Below, piece after piece: positions 47,044 through 55,384 of a stretch of 64,000 nucleotides of DNA. The stretch is taken from the NCBI GenBank assembly GCA_031292275.1, contig JARLHL010000048.1, forward strand, positions 62,001 to 126,000, written 5' to 3'. Positions within the stretch are counted from its first letter, which is position 1. Every line of letters begins with the position of its first letter. Below the pieces are notes generated by a model that made no database searches, was not told the origin of the DNA, and worked only from the letters and a program-made list of their open reading frames with translations. The position numbers were made by a program, and so were the translations under genes. The DNA is from Desulfocapsaceae bacterium (GTDB lineage Bacteria; Desulfobacterota; Desulfobulbia; Desulfobulbales; Desulfocapsaceae).

Positions 47044-47299
47044 TACTCATGGATGGATTCGGTTGAGTTTTTCACAAAGACGATTATTGTTTGACTATCG
47101 GCCGGATATTTTCTCCACTCCGCTTCCGGGTGGATTCTGCCATCGATTCCTCGGATCTGAGAGCGGCATTTCAAGACCCCGGCCCTCCCCGGCGGGCTGT
47201 TTTTTCGCAGATGGCGGAAACAGCTGCAGTATGGTAGAATAAAGGAGCATTCAGTGCAAGAGATTAAAATTATATGAAATTAATTTTTACGAGTTTCCA

Positions 47300-47818
47300 A
47301 TGACCCTACGTACCATTCTCACATTCCCGGACCCGCTTCTGCGCCGGAAGGCCCATCCGGTGATAACCTTCGACAATGCCTTGCAGAAATTCGTCGATGA
47401 CATGGCAGAGACCATGTACGACGCACCGGGGATAGGACTTGCGGCAACCCAGATCGGAGACCCGAGGCAGGTCATCGTTGTCGATATCTCAAAGGGAAAA
47501 GAGCAGAAGGAATTCATGCCCCTTATAAATCCGAAGATCATCAGCAACGAGGGGCGGCAGATTGACGAAGAGGGATGCCTGAGTGTGCCTGAACTCACCT
47601 CCAATGTAAAACGGTTCAAAAAAATTGTGGTCAGTTACCAGGATCTCCAGGGAGAGGAGCTGGAGCTCGAGGCTGAAGACCGGTTTGCCGTCGTCCTGCA
47701 ACACGAGATCGACCATCTTTATGGCATCCTTTTTCTTGATCATCTGAGTCCGTTGAAAAGGCAGCTCTACAAGAAAAAGATCAAAAAAATGCACCCCAAC
47801 GGTGAGGGTCCGCCCTGA
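47300..47818 (+). CDS. def: Peptide deformylase
   Basis: 172 residues. It removes the formyl group from new proteins; it is a metalloenzyme. All three motifs are present: GIGLAATQIG (about 45-54), EEGCLSVPE (with the metal cysteine, about 92-100) and QHEIDHLYG (metal histidines, about 133-141). The stop overlaps the fmt start by one base. It begins a four-gene block with fmt, larC and pgpA. Confidence 0.97.
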   Translation: MTLRTILTFPDPLLRRKAHPVITFDNALQKFVDDMAETMYDAPGIGLAATQIGDPRQVIVVDISKGKEQKEFMPLINPKIISNEGRQIDEEGCLSVPELTSNVKRFKKIVVSYQDLQGEELELEAEDRFAVVLQHEIDHLYGILFLDHLSPLKRQLYKKKIKKMHPNGEGPP

Positions 47819-48756
47819 TGAAAACCTTTCGCATCCTCTTTATGGGGACGCCTGAATTTGCCGTGCCCGTCCTGAAAAGCCTGGTGGCGGGTCCCGATGA
47901 GGTCGTGGCGGTGGTCACCCAGCCGGACAGGGAAAAAGGGCGGGGCAAACGAATGAGTCCGCCCCCGGTCAAAACAGTCGCCCTGACCGCCGGCATTCCG
48001 GTACTCCAGCCCGCCAGGATCAAGACCCAGGAGTTCAGGGACTGCCTGGCGGGATACCGCCCGGATCTGGCGGTGGTGGTCGCCTATGGCCGGATACTGC
48101 CCCCGGCGCTCCTGGAGATCCCTCCCCTTGGCTGCCTCAATGTCCATGGTTCGCTGCTCCCCCAATACCGGGGCGCCGCTCCTATCCAATGGGCCGTCAT
48201 CAAAGGGGAGACGGAGGTCGGAGTCACCGTCATGCGCATGGACGAGGGGATGGACACCGGCGACATCCTCCTGCCCGCCAGGCTTACTGCCGCCCCGGAC
48301 GAGACCGCGGGCTCCCTCTTCGCCAAGCTTGCGGACCTGGGGGCGGCTACTCTGCAGCAGGCCCTGGACCTGCTGCGGCGGGATGCGCTCCGCCCCATTC
48401 CTCAGGATCATTCCCAGGCCAGCACTGCCCCCATGCTCAGTAAGGAACATGGCCTGATGGACTGGAGCAGACCTGCTGCGGAACTGCACTGCTGGATCCG
48501 GGGATTGGATCCCTGGCCTACGGCCTACAGCTTCCTGGCCGGTAAACGTTTCCGGTTTTTTGCCCCGGAGGTCGTCCCCGCAGCTCCGGAGGCGCCACCG
48601 GGAACCCTGCTTCGGGCCGACCGGGAAGGCCTGCTCATCGCCACCGGATGCGGGTCCCTCCTGATCAGGGAAGTCCAGCCCGAAGGCGGGAAGCGTATGA
48701 AGGTCGAGGCCTATATCTGCGGCCACCCGCTGCAGCCGGGAATCAGTTTTGGCTGA
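47818..48756 (+). CDS. fmt: Methionyl-tRNA formyltransferase
   Basis: 312 residues. It formylates initiator Met-tRNA using 10-formyl-THF. The family start IRFMGTPEFAV reads LFMGTPEFAV (about 6-15); the catalytic region is LNVHGSLLPQYRGAAPIQWAVI with N and H in place, and the conserved D lies in EGMDTGDIL. TGATG coupling to def puts the deformylase and formyltransferase under one control, as in most bacteria. Confidence 0.97.
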   Translation: MKTFRILFMGTPEFAVPVLKSLVAGPDEVVAVVTQPDREKGRGKRMSPPPVKTVALTAGIPVLQPARIKTQEFRDCLAGYRPDLAVVVAYGRILPPALLEIPPLGCLNVHGSLLPQYRGAAPIQWAVIKGETEVGVTVMRMDEGMDTGDILLPARLTAAPDETAGSLFAKLADLGAATLQQALDLLRRDALRPIPQDHSQASTAPMLSKEHGLMDWSRPAAELHCWIRGLDPWPTAYSFLAGKRFRFFAPEVVPAAPEAPPGTLLRADREGLLIATGCGSLLIREVQPEGGKRMKVEAYICGHPLQPGISFG

Positions 48757-48777
48757 GTCCGTGCAGAGAAGGACGCG

Positions 48778-49944
48778 ATGATGCCGCCCGCCTTTCGGCC
48801 CCCACGCATGGCTTATGCAGACTGCTTCGCCGGATTCAGCGGCGCCCTGCTCATGGGGGCCCTCATCCATGCCGGCCTCGAAGAGCAGACCCTCCGCCGC
48901 GAACTGGATAAACTGGACGCGGGACCTTTCACACTGGCCGTGGAAAAGCGGAGCATACACTCCATCGAAGCGATCGCCGTCGCTATCGAAGGCCCACCTC
49001 AGCCTGAACTCCGGCAGCTCTCATCGCTCCTGTCCCTGCTGGACAGCTCAGAGCTGCCGTCCGAAATAATCGGAAAAGCCGCCGCCGTCTGCCGGGCACT
49101 GGCTGCAGCCGAGGCAAAGGTCCGGGGGATTGCTCCGGAGCATCTGCACCTGAAGCACCCAGGTACCATCATCACGATTGTGGGCAGCCTGATCGGTCTG
49201 CATCACCTGGGCATAGAAAGACTTACCGCCTCACCGCTCCCTTTGGGACAGGTTGCCGGGGCCTGTCCCCCGCTCCGGCCTGAACCTGCCGTCTGTGAGC
49301 TCCTCCGGGGCATCCCGGTCTATGGGGTCTCCGGCCGGCAGGAGGTAAGCCCCGCCGGCGCGGCCCTGCTCAAGGTCCTGACCGAAGGATTCGGTCCCAT
49401 GGAAACGATGACTATCTCCGGCACCGGCTATGGCGCCGAAGCCTGCATCCGTCCCGACTCCCGTCTCTTCCGCCTGATAATCGGTGAGATCAACACGGTC
49501 AACGAGACTCAGGAGGTGGAGATCATCGAGACCAACATCGACGACTGGAGCCCCGAAGGCTTCCCCCATGTCTGCGAGCTGCTCCTTGCCCAGGGGGCCC
49601 TCGATGTCAGCATAACACCCATTCAGATGAAAAAGGGGCGGCCCGGCTTCAGGCTGCAGGTCATCTGTAAGCCCGCCCACGGTCTACCCTTAAAGGAAAC
49701 CATCCTGTCGGAGACCAGCGCCATCGGCCTGCGTTTCCGCAGAGAGCAGCGATACACCCTGCGGCGGCAAGAGATTGAAGTTACGACCCGATGGGGCAGG
49801 ATCCGGGCCAAGAAGGTGTGGACGCCGGCCGGGATTGTCCTCTATCCGGAATATGAGGCCTGCCGGAAGGTGGCAGCCGAGCAGAAGGTGCCGCTGCAGC
49901 AGGTATACAGGGAGGTGTGCTCCCGAGGAGAGGGAAGAGAATGA
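48778..49944 (+). CDS. larC: LarC-like nickel-pincer cofactor biosynthesis protein
   Basis: 388 residues, preceded by GAAGGACGCG. LarC (TIGR00299 family) inserts nickel into the pincer cofactor using CTP. Seen: YADCFAGFSGALLMGALI near the N-terminus, APEHLHLKHPGTIITIVG-like segment, ETNIDDWSPEGFPHV (about 249-263) and IQMKKGRPGFRLQV (about 281-294) in the C-terminal LarC2 region. Two deviations from the usual sequence: SGDM is SGAL and IDDMNPE is IDDWSPE. larA, larB and larE are not in the window. Its stop overlaps pgpA by four bases. Confidence 0.88.
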   Translation: MMPPAFRPPRMAYADCFAGFSGALLMGALIHAGLEEQTLRRELDKLDAGPFTLAVEKRSIHSIEAIAVAIEGPPQPELRQLSSLLSLLDSSELPSEIIGKAAAVCRALAAAEAKVRGIAPEHLHLKHPGTIITIVGSLIGLHHLGIERLTASPLPLGQVAGACPPLRPEPAVCELLRGIPVYGVSGRQEVSPAGAALLKVLTEGFGPMETMTISGTGYGAEACIRPDSRLFRLIIGEINTVNETQEVEIIETNIDDWSPEGFPHVCELLLAQGALDVSITPIQMKKGRPGFRLQVICKPAHGLPLKETILSETSAIGLRFRREQRYTLRRQEIEVTTRWGRIRAKKVWTPAGIVLYPEYEACRKVAAEQKVPLQQVYREVCSRGEGRE

Positions 49945-50393
49945 ATGAAATATTCATAGCCATAGCCACCGGCGGCTATGTGGGGAAAATCCCGAAGGCC
50001 CCCGGAACCTGGGGATCCGCCGCCGCCTTCCTCCCCTGGTTCCTGATCAGAGGATGCAGCCTTCCGGTCTATCTTGCAATCCTGGCGGGGATCTTCATTG
50101 TCGGGTTCTTTGCCGCAGACGCCGCCGCAAAGATCATGGACGAACCCGATCCCGGCTGCATCGTCATCGATGAGATCCTGGGGATGCTGATCACCCTTAT
50201 CCTGGTCCCCGACCATCCCGCCGCCTGGCTGCTGGCCTTCGTCCTCTTCCGGGTCTTCGATATCTTCAAACCCTTTCCGGTATCCTGGCTCGACCAGCAT
50301 ATCCACGGCGGCATGGGGATCATGCTGGATGATGTGATGGCAGCAATCTACGCCCTTGCCAGCCTGCAGATCATCTGGGCATTTTTTCGATAA
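49941..50393 (+). CDS. pgpA: Phosphatidylglycerophosphatase A
   Basis: 150 residues from the ATG at 49941, GAGGAGAGGGAAGAGA upstream. It dephosphorylates PGP to phosphatidylglycerol. Motifs: KAPGTWGS (about 15-22), IVIDEILGM (about 73-81), LFRVFDIFKPFPVSW (about 100-114) and MLDDVMAA near the end; three to four membrane helices. Last gene of def-fmt-larC-pgpA, convergent with the cyd operon with an 18-base gap to the small cyd gene. Confidence 0.95.
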   Translation: MNEIFIAIATGGYVGKIPKAPGTWGSAAAFLPWFLIRGCSLPVYLAILAGIFIVGFFAADAAAKIMDEPDPGCIVIDEILGMLITLILVPDHPAAWLLAFVLFRVFDIFKPFPVSWLDQHIHGGMGIMLDDVMAAIYALASLQIIWAFFR

Positions 50394-50410
50394 TCTGCAG
50401 GCTGCAGGTT

Positions 50411-50503
50411 TTACAGGCTTCCGGTTTTACCCAGCACCATCACGGCGCCTTGATAGGCGATTATGATGAGCGCAAGCCAGGAAATAAGCAGTATTGTTTC
50501 CAT
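50411..50503 (-). CDS. CydX-like small subunit of cytochrome bd oxidase (30 residues)
   Basis: A 30-codon gene too short for ordinary gene finding. AGGAGG sits five bases before the ATG at 50503, and the frame ends with TAA at 50411. The peptide is one hydrophobic helix (METILLISWLALIIIAYQG, then AVMVLGKTGSL). It starts 22 bases after the cydB stop on the same strand. CydX, CydH and CydS peptides have this size, topology and position and stabilise the heme pocket of cytochrome bd. The sequence differs from E. coli CydX, so it is called by position and form. Confidence 0.75.
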   Translation of the reverse strand: METILLISWLALIIIAYQGAVMVLGKTGSL

Positions 50504-50525
50504 CTCTGCCTCCTTAGAGCTGATT

Positions 50526-51665
50526 TCAGTAGGCCTTATTGCCGGTTACATCGTCGGTGGTGAGCTTTTTCGCGTTCATCTGCCGCCACACCCAGGCAAC
50601 ATAGGCCAGCACCACCGGGATGACCAGGGCGACATAGGTCATCACTGTCAGGGTGTAGTGTGTCGATGAAGCGTTGTAGATGGTCAGACTGGACTGCAGA
50701 TCGGCGGTGGCCTTGGAGGGATAAAAGGCGGTATTATTGAAACCGGCAAGAAAGAAGACCGCCAGTCCCACCAGGACGGTCCCCAGCCCCCCGAACCATA
50801 TCCCCTTGTCGCTTGATTTGAGACCGGTCAGGACAACCCCCCAGATCACCAGGACCAGGCCTGCAAGCAGCAACCCCAGGACCTGCGGCATGGCCAGGAG
50901 ATTGGCCAGATACTTATGGGGCACCATGCTGACGACACCGTTGCTGTCAAAGCCGAAGCCGTCCATCACCAGCAGGCTGACGAGGACATAGAGCAGAAAC
51001 GGCAGGGCATAGAGCAGATTCATCAGGCAGGACCTGCGGATTCGGGCCTCAAAGTCTGCCACGCCCTTGAAATCGATGTTATTCACCAGATACATCGCCC
51101 CCAGGACCCTGGCATTAAAAACCAGAAACAGGCCAAGGGACAGATTAAAGAGCGAGAATGCGGCCTCAAGGCCCATCAGGGGGTGGGTCCACCGGACCTG
51201 GTTGTACTCGTTGACGACAAAGTTGGAGCCGGTGAAAAAGGTGCCCACCGCCGCGCCGATCAGCAGGATGCCCACGGAACCGTTGATGAAGAGGAAGAGT
51301 TCATAGACGGTGGATCCGAGCAGGTTGTCGGGCTTTTTCCGGTACTCATAGCTTACGGCCTGGACAATAAAGGTAAAGAGAATGAGTATCCAGACCCAGT
51401 AGGCCCCGCCGAAGCTGACGGCATAGAATTTGGGGAAGGCTGCGAACAGCGCCCCGCCGAAGAGCACCAGGGTCGTAAAGGTCAGTTCCCATTTGGTGCC
51501 GAGAGAATTGATCACAAGTGATTTTTCCTGTTCCGTCCTGCCGATCTGCCACAGCAGGGTCTGCCCCCCCTGGACAAAGGTCAGAAAGAGAAACAGGGAG
51601 CCCACCACCGAGGCCAGAATCCACCATATCTGCTGCAATGTTGCATAGTCAAGATTGCCTATCAT
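50526..51665 (-). CDS. cydB: Cytochrome bd ubiquinol oxidase subunit II
   Basis: 379 residues from the ATG at 51665, with GGAGGAGG six bases upstream and one base after the cydA stop. It is the membrane partner of CydA and has about nine helices. Typical segments: QQIWWILASVVGSLFLFLTFVQGGQTLLW at the start (about 11-39), FGGAYWVWILILFTFIVQAVSYEYRKKPDN, and a GFNNTAFYPS segment. The complex reduces O2 to water with quinol; in an anaerobe this is for oxygen scavenging. Confidence 0.95.
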   Translation of the reverse strand: MIGNLDYATLQQIWWILASVVGSLFLFLTFVQGGQTLLWQIGRTEQEKSLVINSLGTKWELTFTTLVLFGGALFAAFPKFYAVSFGGAYWVWILILFTFIVQAVSYEYRKKPDNLLGSTVYELFLFINGSVGILLIGAAVGTFFTGSNFVVNEYNQVRWTHPLMGLEAAFSLFNLSLGLFLVFNARVLGAMYLVNNIDFKGVADFEARIRRSCLMNLLYALPFLLYVLVSLLVMDGFGFDSNGVVSMVPHKYLANLLAMPQVLGLLLAGLVLVIWGVVLTGLKSSDKGIWFGGLGTVLVGLAVFFLAGFNNTAFYPSKATADLQSSLTIYNASSTHYTLTVMTYVALVIPVVLAYVAWVWRQMNAKKLTTDDVTGNKAY

Positions 51666-51666
51666 C

Positions 51667-53193
51667 TCACACCTCCTCCGGTCCAATTTTGATCTGTTTC
51701 AGCATAATCTTCACCTCGGCCAGAAGGAGCAGGGTGAAAAGCACCAGGAACATGAAAAAGGTCGCCTGAACGTTGCCGGCGGAGATATTCGACGTTCCGA
51801 CATGCGTAGGAAGAAAATTCTGGATCACCCAGGGCTGCCGTCCCACCTCGGCCACAATCCAGCCGGCCTGGGAGGCCAGCAGCCCCAGAAAGAACGAGAT
51901 GACGCCCAGCTTCAGCAGCCATCTATTGCGCTCCAGCGAGTTCTTAAATCCCAGGAACAGGAATACCAGGAAGAAAAAGGTGAATAAACAGCCGAGAGCT
52001 ACCATGATATGAAAGGCATAAAAGGTGGTCTGCACCGGCGGGATGCCGTCCTCGGCCTTGGCGAGGTATCCATAGCCCAGATAATCTTTATTTGCATTGA
52101 ATTTCTTCAGGGAAACGGCCTGCTGGGATTCGTCACCCGCCTTTTTCGCATTCTTGTAGCTGGCAAGGTCGGCAATCGCCATCCTGCCGAGTTCCATTTT
52201 GGCATTCACCCCCATGATATTCTGACCGGTATTGCCGTAGACCAGGTCCTTGATGCCCGGAACGAAACCGTTGGAATCCCGGTTGGCTAGAAGCGAGAGC
52301 AGACCCGGGATCTTGACACTGAAGATGAAAGGATCGTCGTCAGCCACCGGGCCTGGCTTCAGGACCCCTATGGCCACCAGGTCGGCATGGGTCCTGCCGG
52401 TATAAAGTCCCTCGTAGGCGGCCAACTTCATCGGCTGGGTAGAGGCATTGACATAGGCCGACTCATCACCGGTCATCCCGGCATAAAGACAGGACAGCAG
52501 TCCGAAGACCGCAGCCACCAGAATGGATTTCTTCGCCATTGCGGTATGCCTGCCCTTGAGCAGATACCAGGATGAAATCGTGATGACAAAAAGAGAACCG
52601 ACGATGAAGCTGGAACTCGTCGTATGAGTGAACTTGGAGATGGCCACCGGCGAGAAGAGGACATCCCAGAAATTGTGCATCTCGAAGCGGGCTGTGTCGG
52701 GATTGAAAGTCATGCCGACAGGATATTGCATCCAGCTGTTGGCCACCAGGATCCAGAGCGCCGACAGGTTCGAGCCGATGGCCACCATCCAGGTCGAAAA
52801 GAGATGGAAGCCCTTGGACACCCTGTTCCAGCCGAAAAACATCACCGCAAAGAAGGTCGCCTCGATAAAAAAGGCGACAATGCCTTCAACGGCCAGCGGA
52901 GCCCCGAAGATGTCGCCGACCATCCAGGAGTAGTTGGACCAGTTGGTGCCGAACTCGAACTCCAGGATGATCCCCGTAGCAATCCCTATTGCGAAGTTGA
53001 TCCCGAACAGGGTCATCCAGAACTTGGCGATCTTTTTCCATTCCTCCTTGCCGGTCCGCACGTAAAGGGACTCGTAGAATGCACAGAGAAACGACAGCCC
53101 CAGGGTTAACGGAACAAAAATCCAGTGATACATGGCAGTCAAGGCAAACTGCGCCCTCGCCCAATCCACCATATTCAGATCAATCTGATTCAT
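51667..53193 (-). CDS. cydA: Cytochrome bd ubiquinol oxidase subunit I
   Basis: 508 residues from the ATG at 53193, with GAGGAGGAAGGCTTG upstream. It holds hemes b558, b595 and d. The heme b595 ligand is in ALTAMYHWIFVPLTLG (near residue 21), the heme b558 histidine lies in FHLFSTWMVAIGSNLSALW, and the QPMKLAAYEGLY segment starts the quinol-binding loop. The Met ligand region is FYAFHIMVALG. Overall size and loop fit the E. coli-like quinol oxidase with a moderate Q-loop. It follows the DUF4492 gene by 24 bases and is coupled to cydB. Confidence 0.96.
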   Translation of the reverse strand: MNQIDLNMVDWARAQFALTAMYHWIFVPLTLGLSFLCAFYESLYVRTGKEEWKKIAKFWMTLFGINFAIGIATGIILEFEFGTNWSNYSWMVGDIFGAPLAVEGIVAFFIEATFFAVMFFGWNRVSKGFHLFSTWMVAIGSNLSALWILVANSWMQYPVGMTFNPDTARFEMHNFWDVLFSPVAISKFTHTTSSSFIVGSLFVITISSWYLLKGRHTAMAKKSILVAAVFGLLSCLYAGMTGDESAYVNASTQPMKLAAYEGLYTGRTHADLVAIGVLKPGPVADDDPFIFSVKIPGLLSLLANRDSNGFVPGIKDLVYGNTGQNIMGVNAKMELGRMAIADLASYKNAKKAGDESQQAVSLKKFNANKDYLGYGYLAKAEDGIPPVQTTFYAFHIMVALGCLFTFFFLVFLFLGFKNSLERNRWLLKLGVISFFLGLLASQAGWIVAEVGRQPWVIQNFLPTHVGTSNISAGNVQATFFMFLVLFTLLLLAEVKIMLKQIKIGPEEV

Positions 53194-53217
53194 CAAGCCT
53201 TCCTCCTCTGTAAAGAT

Positions 53218-53487
53218 TCATTTGTTGTTTCCTCCAGTGCGCATCACCGACTGCCCAGTCATCTGCTCCAGCACATGTTCGGACCGTTGCTGATCGGTTG
53301 AAAAATGTGTGCGGAGATAATCCGGAAAGAAAAACATCTTCAGGATTGCAAACAGAATAAATATCTTGATCAAAATGACCTTCCAGAGCGTCCTGCCCAC
53401 CGTCATCGCCCGGAATCCATCAAAATAGAACTGGATAATCAGCCTCTGCCAGCGGAGAAATATTTCTTTCATATTGGCAAAGCTCAT
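53218..53487 (-). CDS. DUF4492 protein of the cytochrome bd operon
   Basis: 89 residues with one strong membrane helix (about 36-53, VILIKIFILFAILKMFFF) after an amphipathic stretch (RWQRLIIQFYFDGFRAMT). The family is defined only as DUF4492 and is commonly found directly upstream of cydA in anaerobic and microaerobic lineages, as here. A role as an assembly factor or accessory subunit is inferred from this position. The start is uncertain; a second ATG at 53472 is possible. Confidence 0.85.
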   Translation of the reverse strand: MSFANMKEIFLRWQRLIIQFYFDGFRAMTVGRTLWKVILIKIFILFAILKMFFFPDYLRTHFSTDQQRSEHVLEQMTGQSVMRTGGNNK

Positions 53488-53612
53488 TGTTAAGAAGGCC
53501 CCCGCAATTCCTTCCCCGGACAGGGAATTTTATATCGTCGGCCAAAAGCTTACCTACTGATTCAAGAGTACAAGAATATCGAAAAACTGTATTAGATTAA
53601 AACTTTTATGTC

Positions 53613-53631
53613 AATAATAATTATCATTAAC
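53613..53631. promoter_or_regulatory. Fur-like box upstream of the cyd operon
   Basis: The 19-base stretch AATAATAATTATCATTAAC matches the E. coli Fur consensus at 15 of 19 positions (counted by eye). It is 126 bp upstream of the DUF4492 start. AT-rich DNA gives such matches easily, so this is only a candidate. Confidence 0.35.
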
Positions 53632-53952
53632 ATAGAGATTTTCGCCCTGCCGCTTCAGTTTTTCACTGTTTTTCACAGGACTATCGGAGAGCGTAAACAG
53701 AACAGCTATTACAGAGGGAGAAGAAGGCGGAGTCTCTTTTAAAACCAGCATGACCCGATCGTACTTGCCGGCAACAACGAAACATCAAATCGTGGCCTCC
53801 CCGGCATGGCGGAGCTGTTGCTTCTGGAGAGCCATCACTTAAAGACTGCCATAAATCCGGCTGCAAATTCAAGGGTAAAAGAGAAAACGCTTCATGTTGA
53901 ATGCAGAAACCGATCTTCCTGCGATGGCAAAAAGAACAGAAATTGTTCTGAG

Positions 53953-53968
53953 TGGCACAACTCTTGCT
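53953..53968 (+). promoter_or_regulatory. Sigma-54 promoter of nifV
   Basis: TGGCACAACTCTTGCT has the full -24 TGGCAC and -12 TTGCT boxes at GG-N10-GC spacing, an exact match to the consensus. Transcription should begin near 53980, about 76 bases before the nifV ATG. Confidence 0.9.
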
Positions 53969-54055
53969 ACACAATTACCTGAGCTATCGCATCCCTGACA
54001 GATAATTATCCGGACCTATCCGGGCGGGCACCTCTCCAGCAAAGGTCACCAAAAA

Positions 54056-55171
54056 ATGGAAAAACCGGTACATTTGATAGACACCACCTTACGAGAGGGT
54101 GAACAGTCGGTGGGGATCTCTTTCACCACCCCTCAGAAGAAGGCCATCATCAACGGACTGGCCCTGGTCGGCGTGTCGGAGCTGGAGGCGGGCATCGCCT
54201 CGTCATTTGGCAGCGACCTTCAGGAAATCATCGACTTCTGCCGCAGGCACCATCCGCAGCTGATGACATCGCTCTGGTGCAGATGCAGAAAAAAGGACAT
54301 CCTTGCTGCAGCATCCCTCGGCCCCGACCGGCTGTCCCTGTCCATCCCTGTGTCCGATCTGCACCTGACCAGGAGGCTCGGCAAGAACCGCTCCTGGGCA
54401 GAAGACACCATGGTGTCCGCCATCGATTTTTCCCGGCAGAAGAGGCTGGCAGTCTCCATAGGTTTTGAGGATGCTACCCGGGCGGCGCGGGATTTCCTCC
54501 ACCACATGGCCCGACGTGCTGAACAGGCCGGGGCCTTTCGTATCCGGCTGGCCGACACCGTAGGCCAGGCAACCCCGACGACAATGATTGCGCTGGTGAC
54601 GGAGATGAAAAAATCCCTGCAGAAATGCGAGCTGGCCGTCCACACCCACAACGACTTCGGAATGGCTACAGCCAACGCCATGGCAGCCCTGGACGCCGGC
54701 GCAGGCTGGGCCGATGTCACCATTCTGGGCCTGGGAGAACGGGCAGGATGCGCACGCCTGGAAGAACTGGCCGGTTACCTTGGAATAATGCGATCAGCGC
54801 CGGGGATCGATGCCCGGTATCTCAAACCCCTGGCGGCCTCCGTCTCCGGTATCATCGCCACAACGAGAGAGGACTACCGCCCCCTCGTCGGCGACAAGAT
54901 CTTCACCTGTGAGACGGGACTCCACCTGCAGGGTCTGCAGAAGGACCCGTCCACCTATGAACCCTACCCCCCTGAATTGGTCGGGGCGACAAGACGCCTT
55001 CTGCTGGGTGCCAAATGCGGCAGACAGGCGTTGAAAACCAGGCTTGCCGAGCTCGGACATACCCTTGATGACGACCAGCTCCTCCAGAAGACACGGACCT
55101 TGAGAGACCGGGCCGCCCTCTCTGGCCGAAGCCTGGATGACCAGGAAATCCTCGCCCATATTCTGTCTTGA
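54056..55171 (+). CDS. nifV: Homocitrate synthase
   Basis: 371 residues. It condenses acetyl-CoA with 2-oxoglutarate to homocitrate, the organic ligand of the nitrogenase FeMo cofactor. The HMGL-like barrel has IDTTLREGEQSVG (8-20), the metal histidines in HTHNDFGMATAN (about 194-205), and GLGERAGCARLEELAG. The length is NifV-like and lacks the leucine-binding regulatory domain of isopropylmalate synthase. The consensus sigma-54 promoter upstream and nifA next door support the nitrogen-fixation role. nifHDK are not in the window. Confidence 0.92.
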   Translation: MEKPVHLIDTTLREGEQSVGISFTTPQKKAIINGLALVGVSELEAGIASSFGSDLQEIIDFCRRHHPQLMTSLWCRCRKKDILAAASLGPDRLSLSIPVSDLHLTRRLGKNRSWAEDTMVSAIDFSRQKRLAVSIGFEDATRAARDFLHHMARRAEQAGAFRIRLADTVGQATPTTMIALVTEMKKSLQKCELAVHTHNDFGMATANAMAALDAGAGWADVTILGLGERAGCARLEELAGYLGIMRSAPGIDARYLKPLAASVSGIIATTREDYRPLVGDKIFTCETGLHLQGLQKDPSTYEPYPPELVGATRRLLLGAKCGRQALKTRLAELGHTLDDDQLLQKTRTLRDRAALSGRSLDDQEILAHILS

Positions 55172-55364
55172 CGTCCTTTTCGAAAAAGGAGGAGAATGCA
55201 ATCTGGAAAACGGGGTAGTTTTTTCGACAATACAGGAAGAATCAAGGGGTAAAAGGGGCAACAGCCACCCTCTTGCATTCGCCGGGAACGCCTACACTCC
55301 CTACGGAGAAGCGATGCAACGGCTAGGGGGGGCAGCGCTCTTTCTGCAGAAGGGCAGGCAATGC

Positions 55365-55383
55365 CAGGCCCGCCCAGGGCCTG
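55365..55383. terminator. Hairpin at the nifV/nifA convergence
   Basis: CAGGCCC (55365-55371) pairs with 55377-55383 over a five-base loop, just beyond the nifA stop. No T-tract follows on either strand, so its termination activity is doubtful. Confidence 0.3.
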
Positions 55384-55384
55384 A

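Larger units (their letters stand above)
53488..54055. other. Intergenic control region between the cyd operon and nifV
   Basis: 568 bp with divergent genes. The left AT-rich third (about 53540-53640) contains a Fur-like site listed separately and is the likely cyd promoter. The right part ends with the nifV sigma-54 promoter (53953-53968). A minus-strand frame at 53681-53974 is not believed. I found no TGT-N10-ACA NifA site between 53640 and 53952. Confidence 0.55.

Noticed and set aside
47190-47220. GC-rich stretch with six T's before def as a terminator
   Set aside because: Only four base pairs can form and no gene on that strand ends upstream.
47767-48960. 397-codon minus-strand open frame
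   Set aside because: Antisense to fmt and the start of larC; both are recognised genes.
53681-53974. 97-codon minus-strand open frame upstream of nifV
   Set aside because: No ribosome site, cysteine-rich random composition, and it overlaps the nifV sigma-54 promoter.
54056-55171. Isopropylmalate or citramalate synthase
   Set aside because: The C-terminal regulatory domain is absent, and the sigma-54 promoter and nifA neighbour favour homocitrate synthase.
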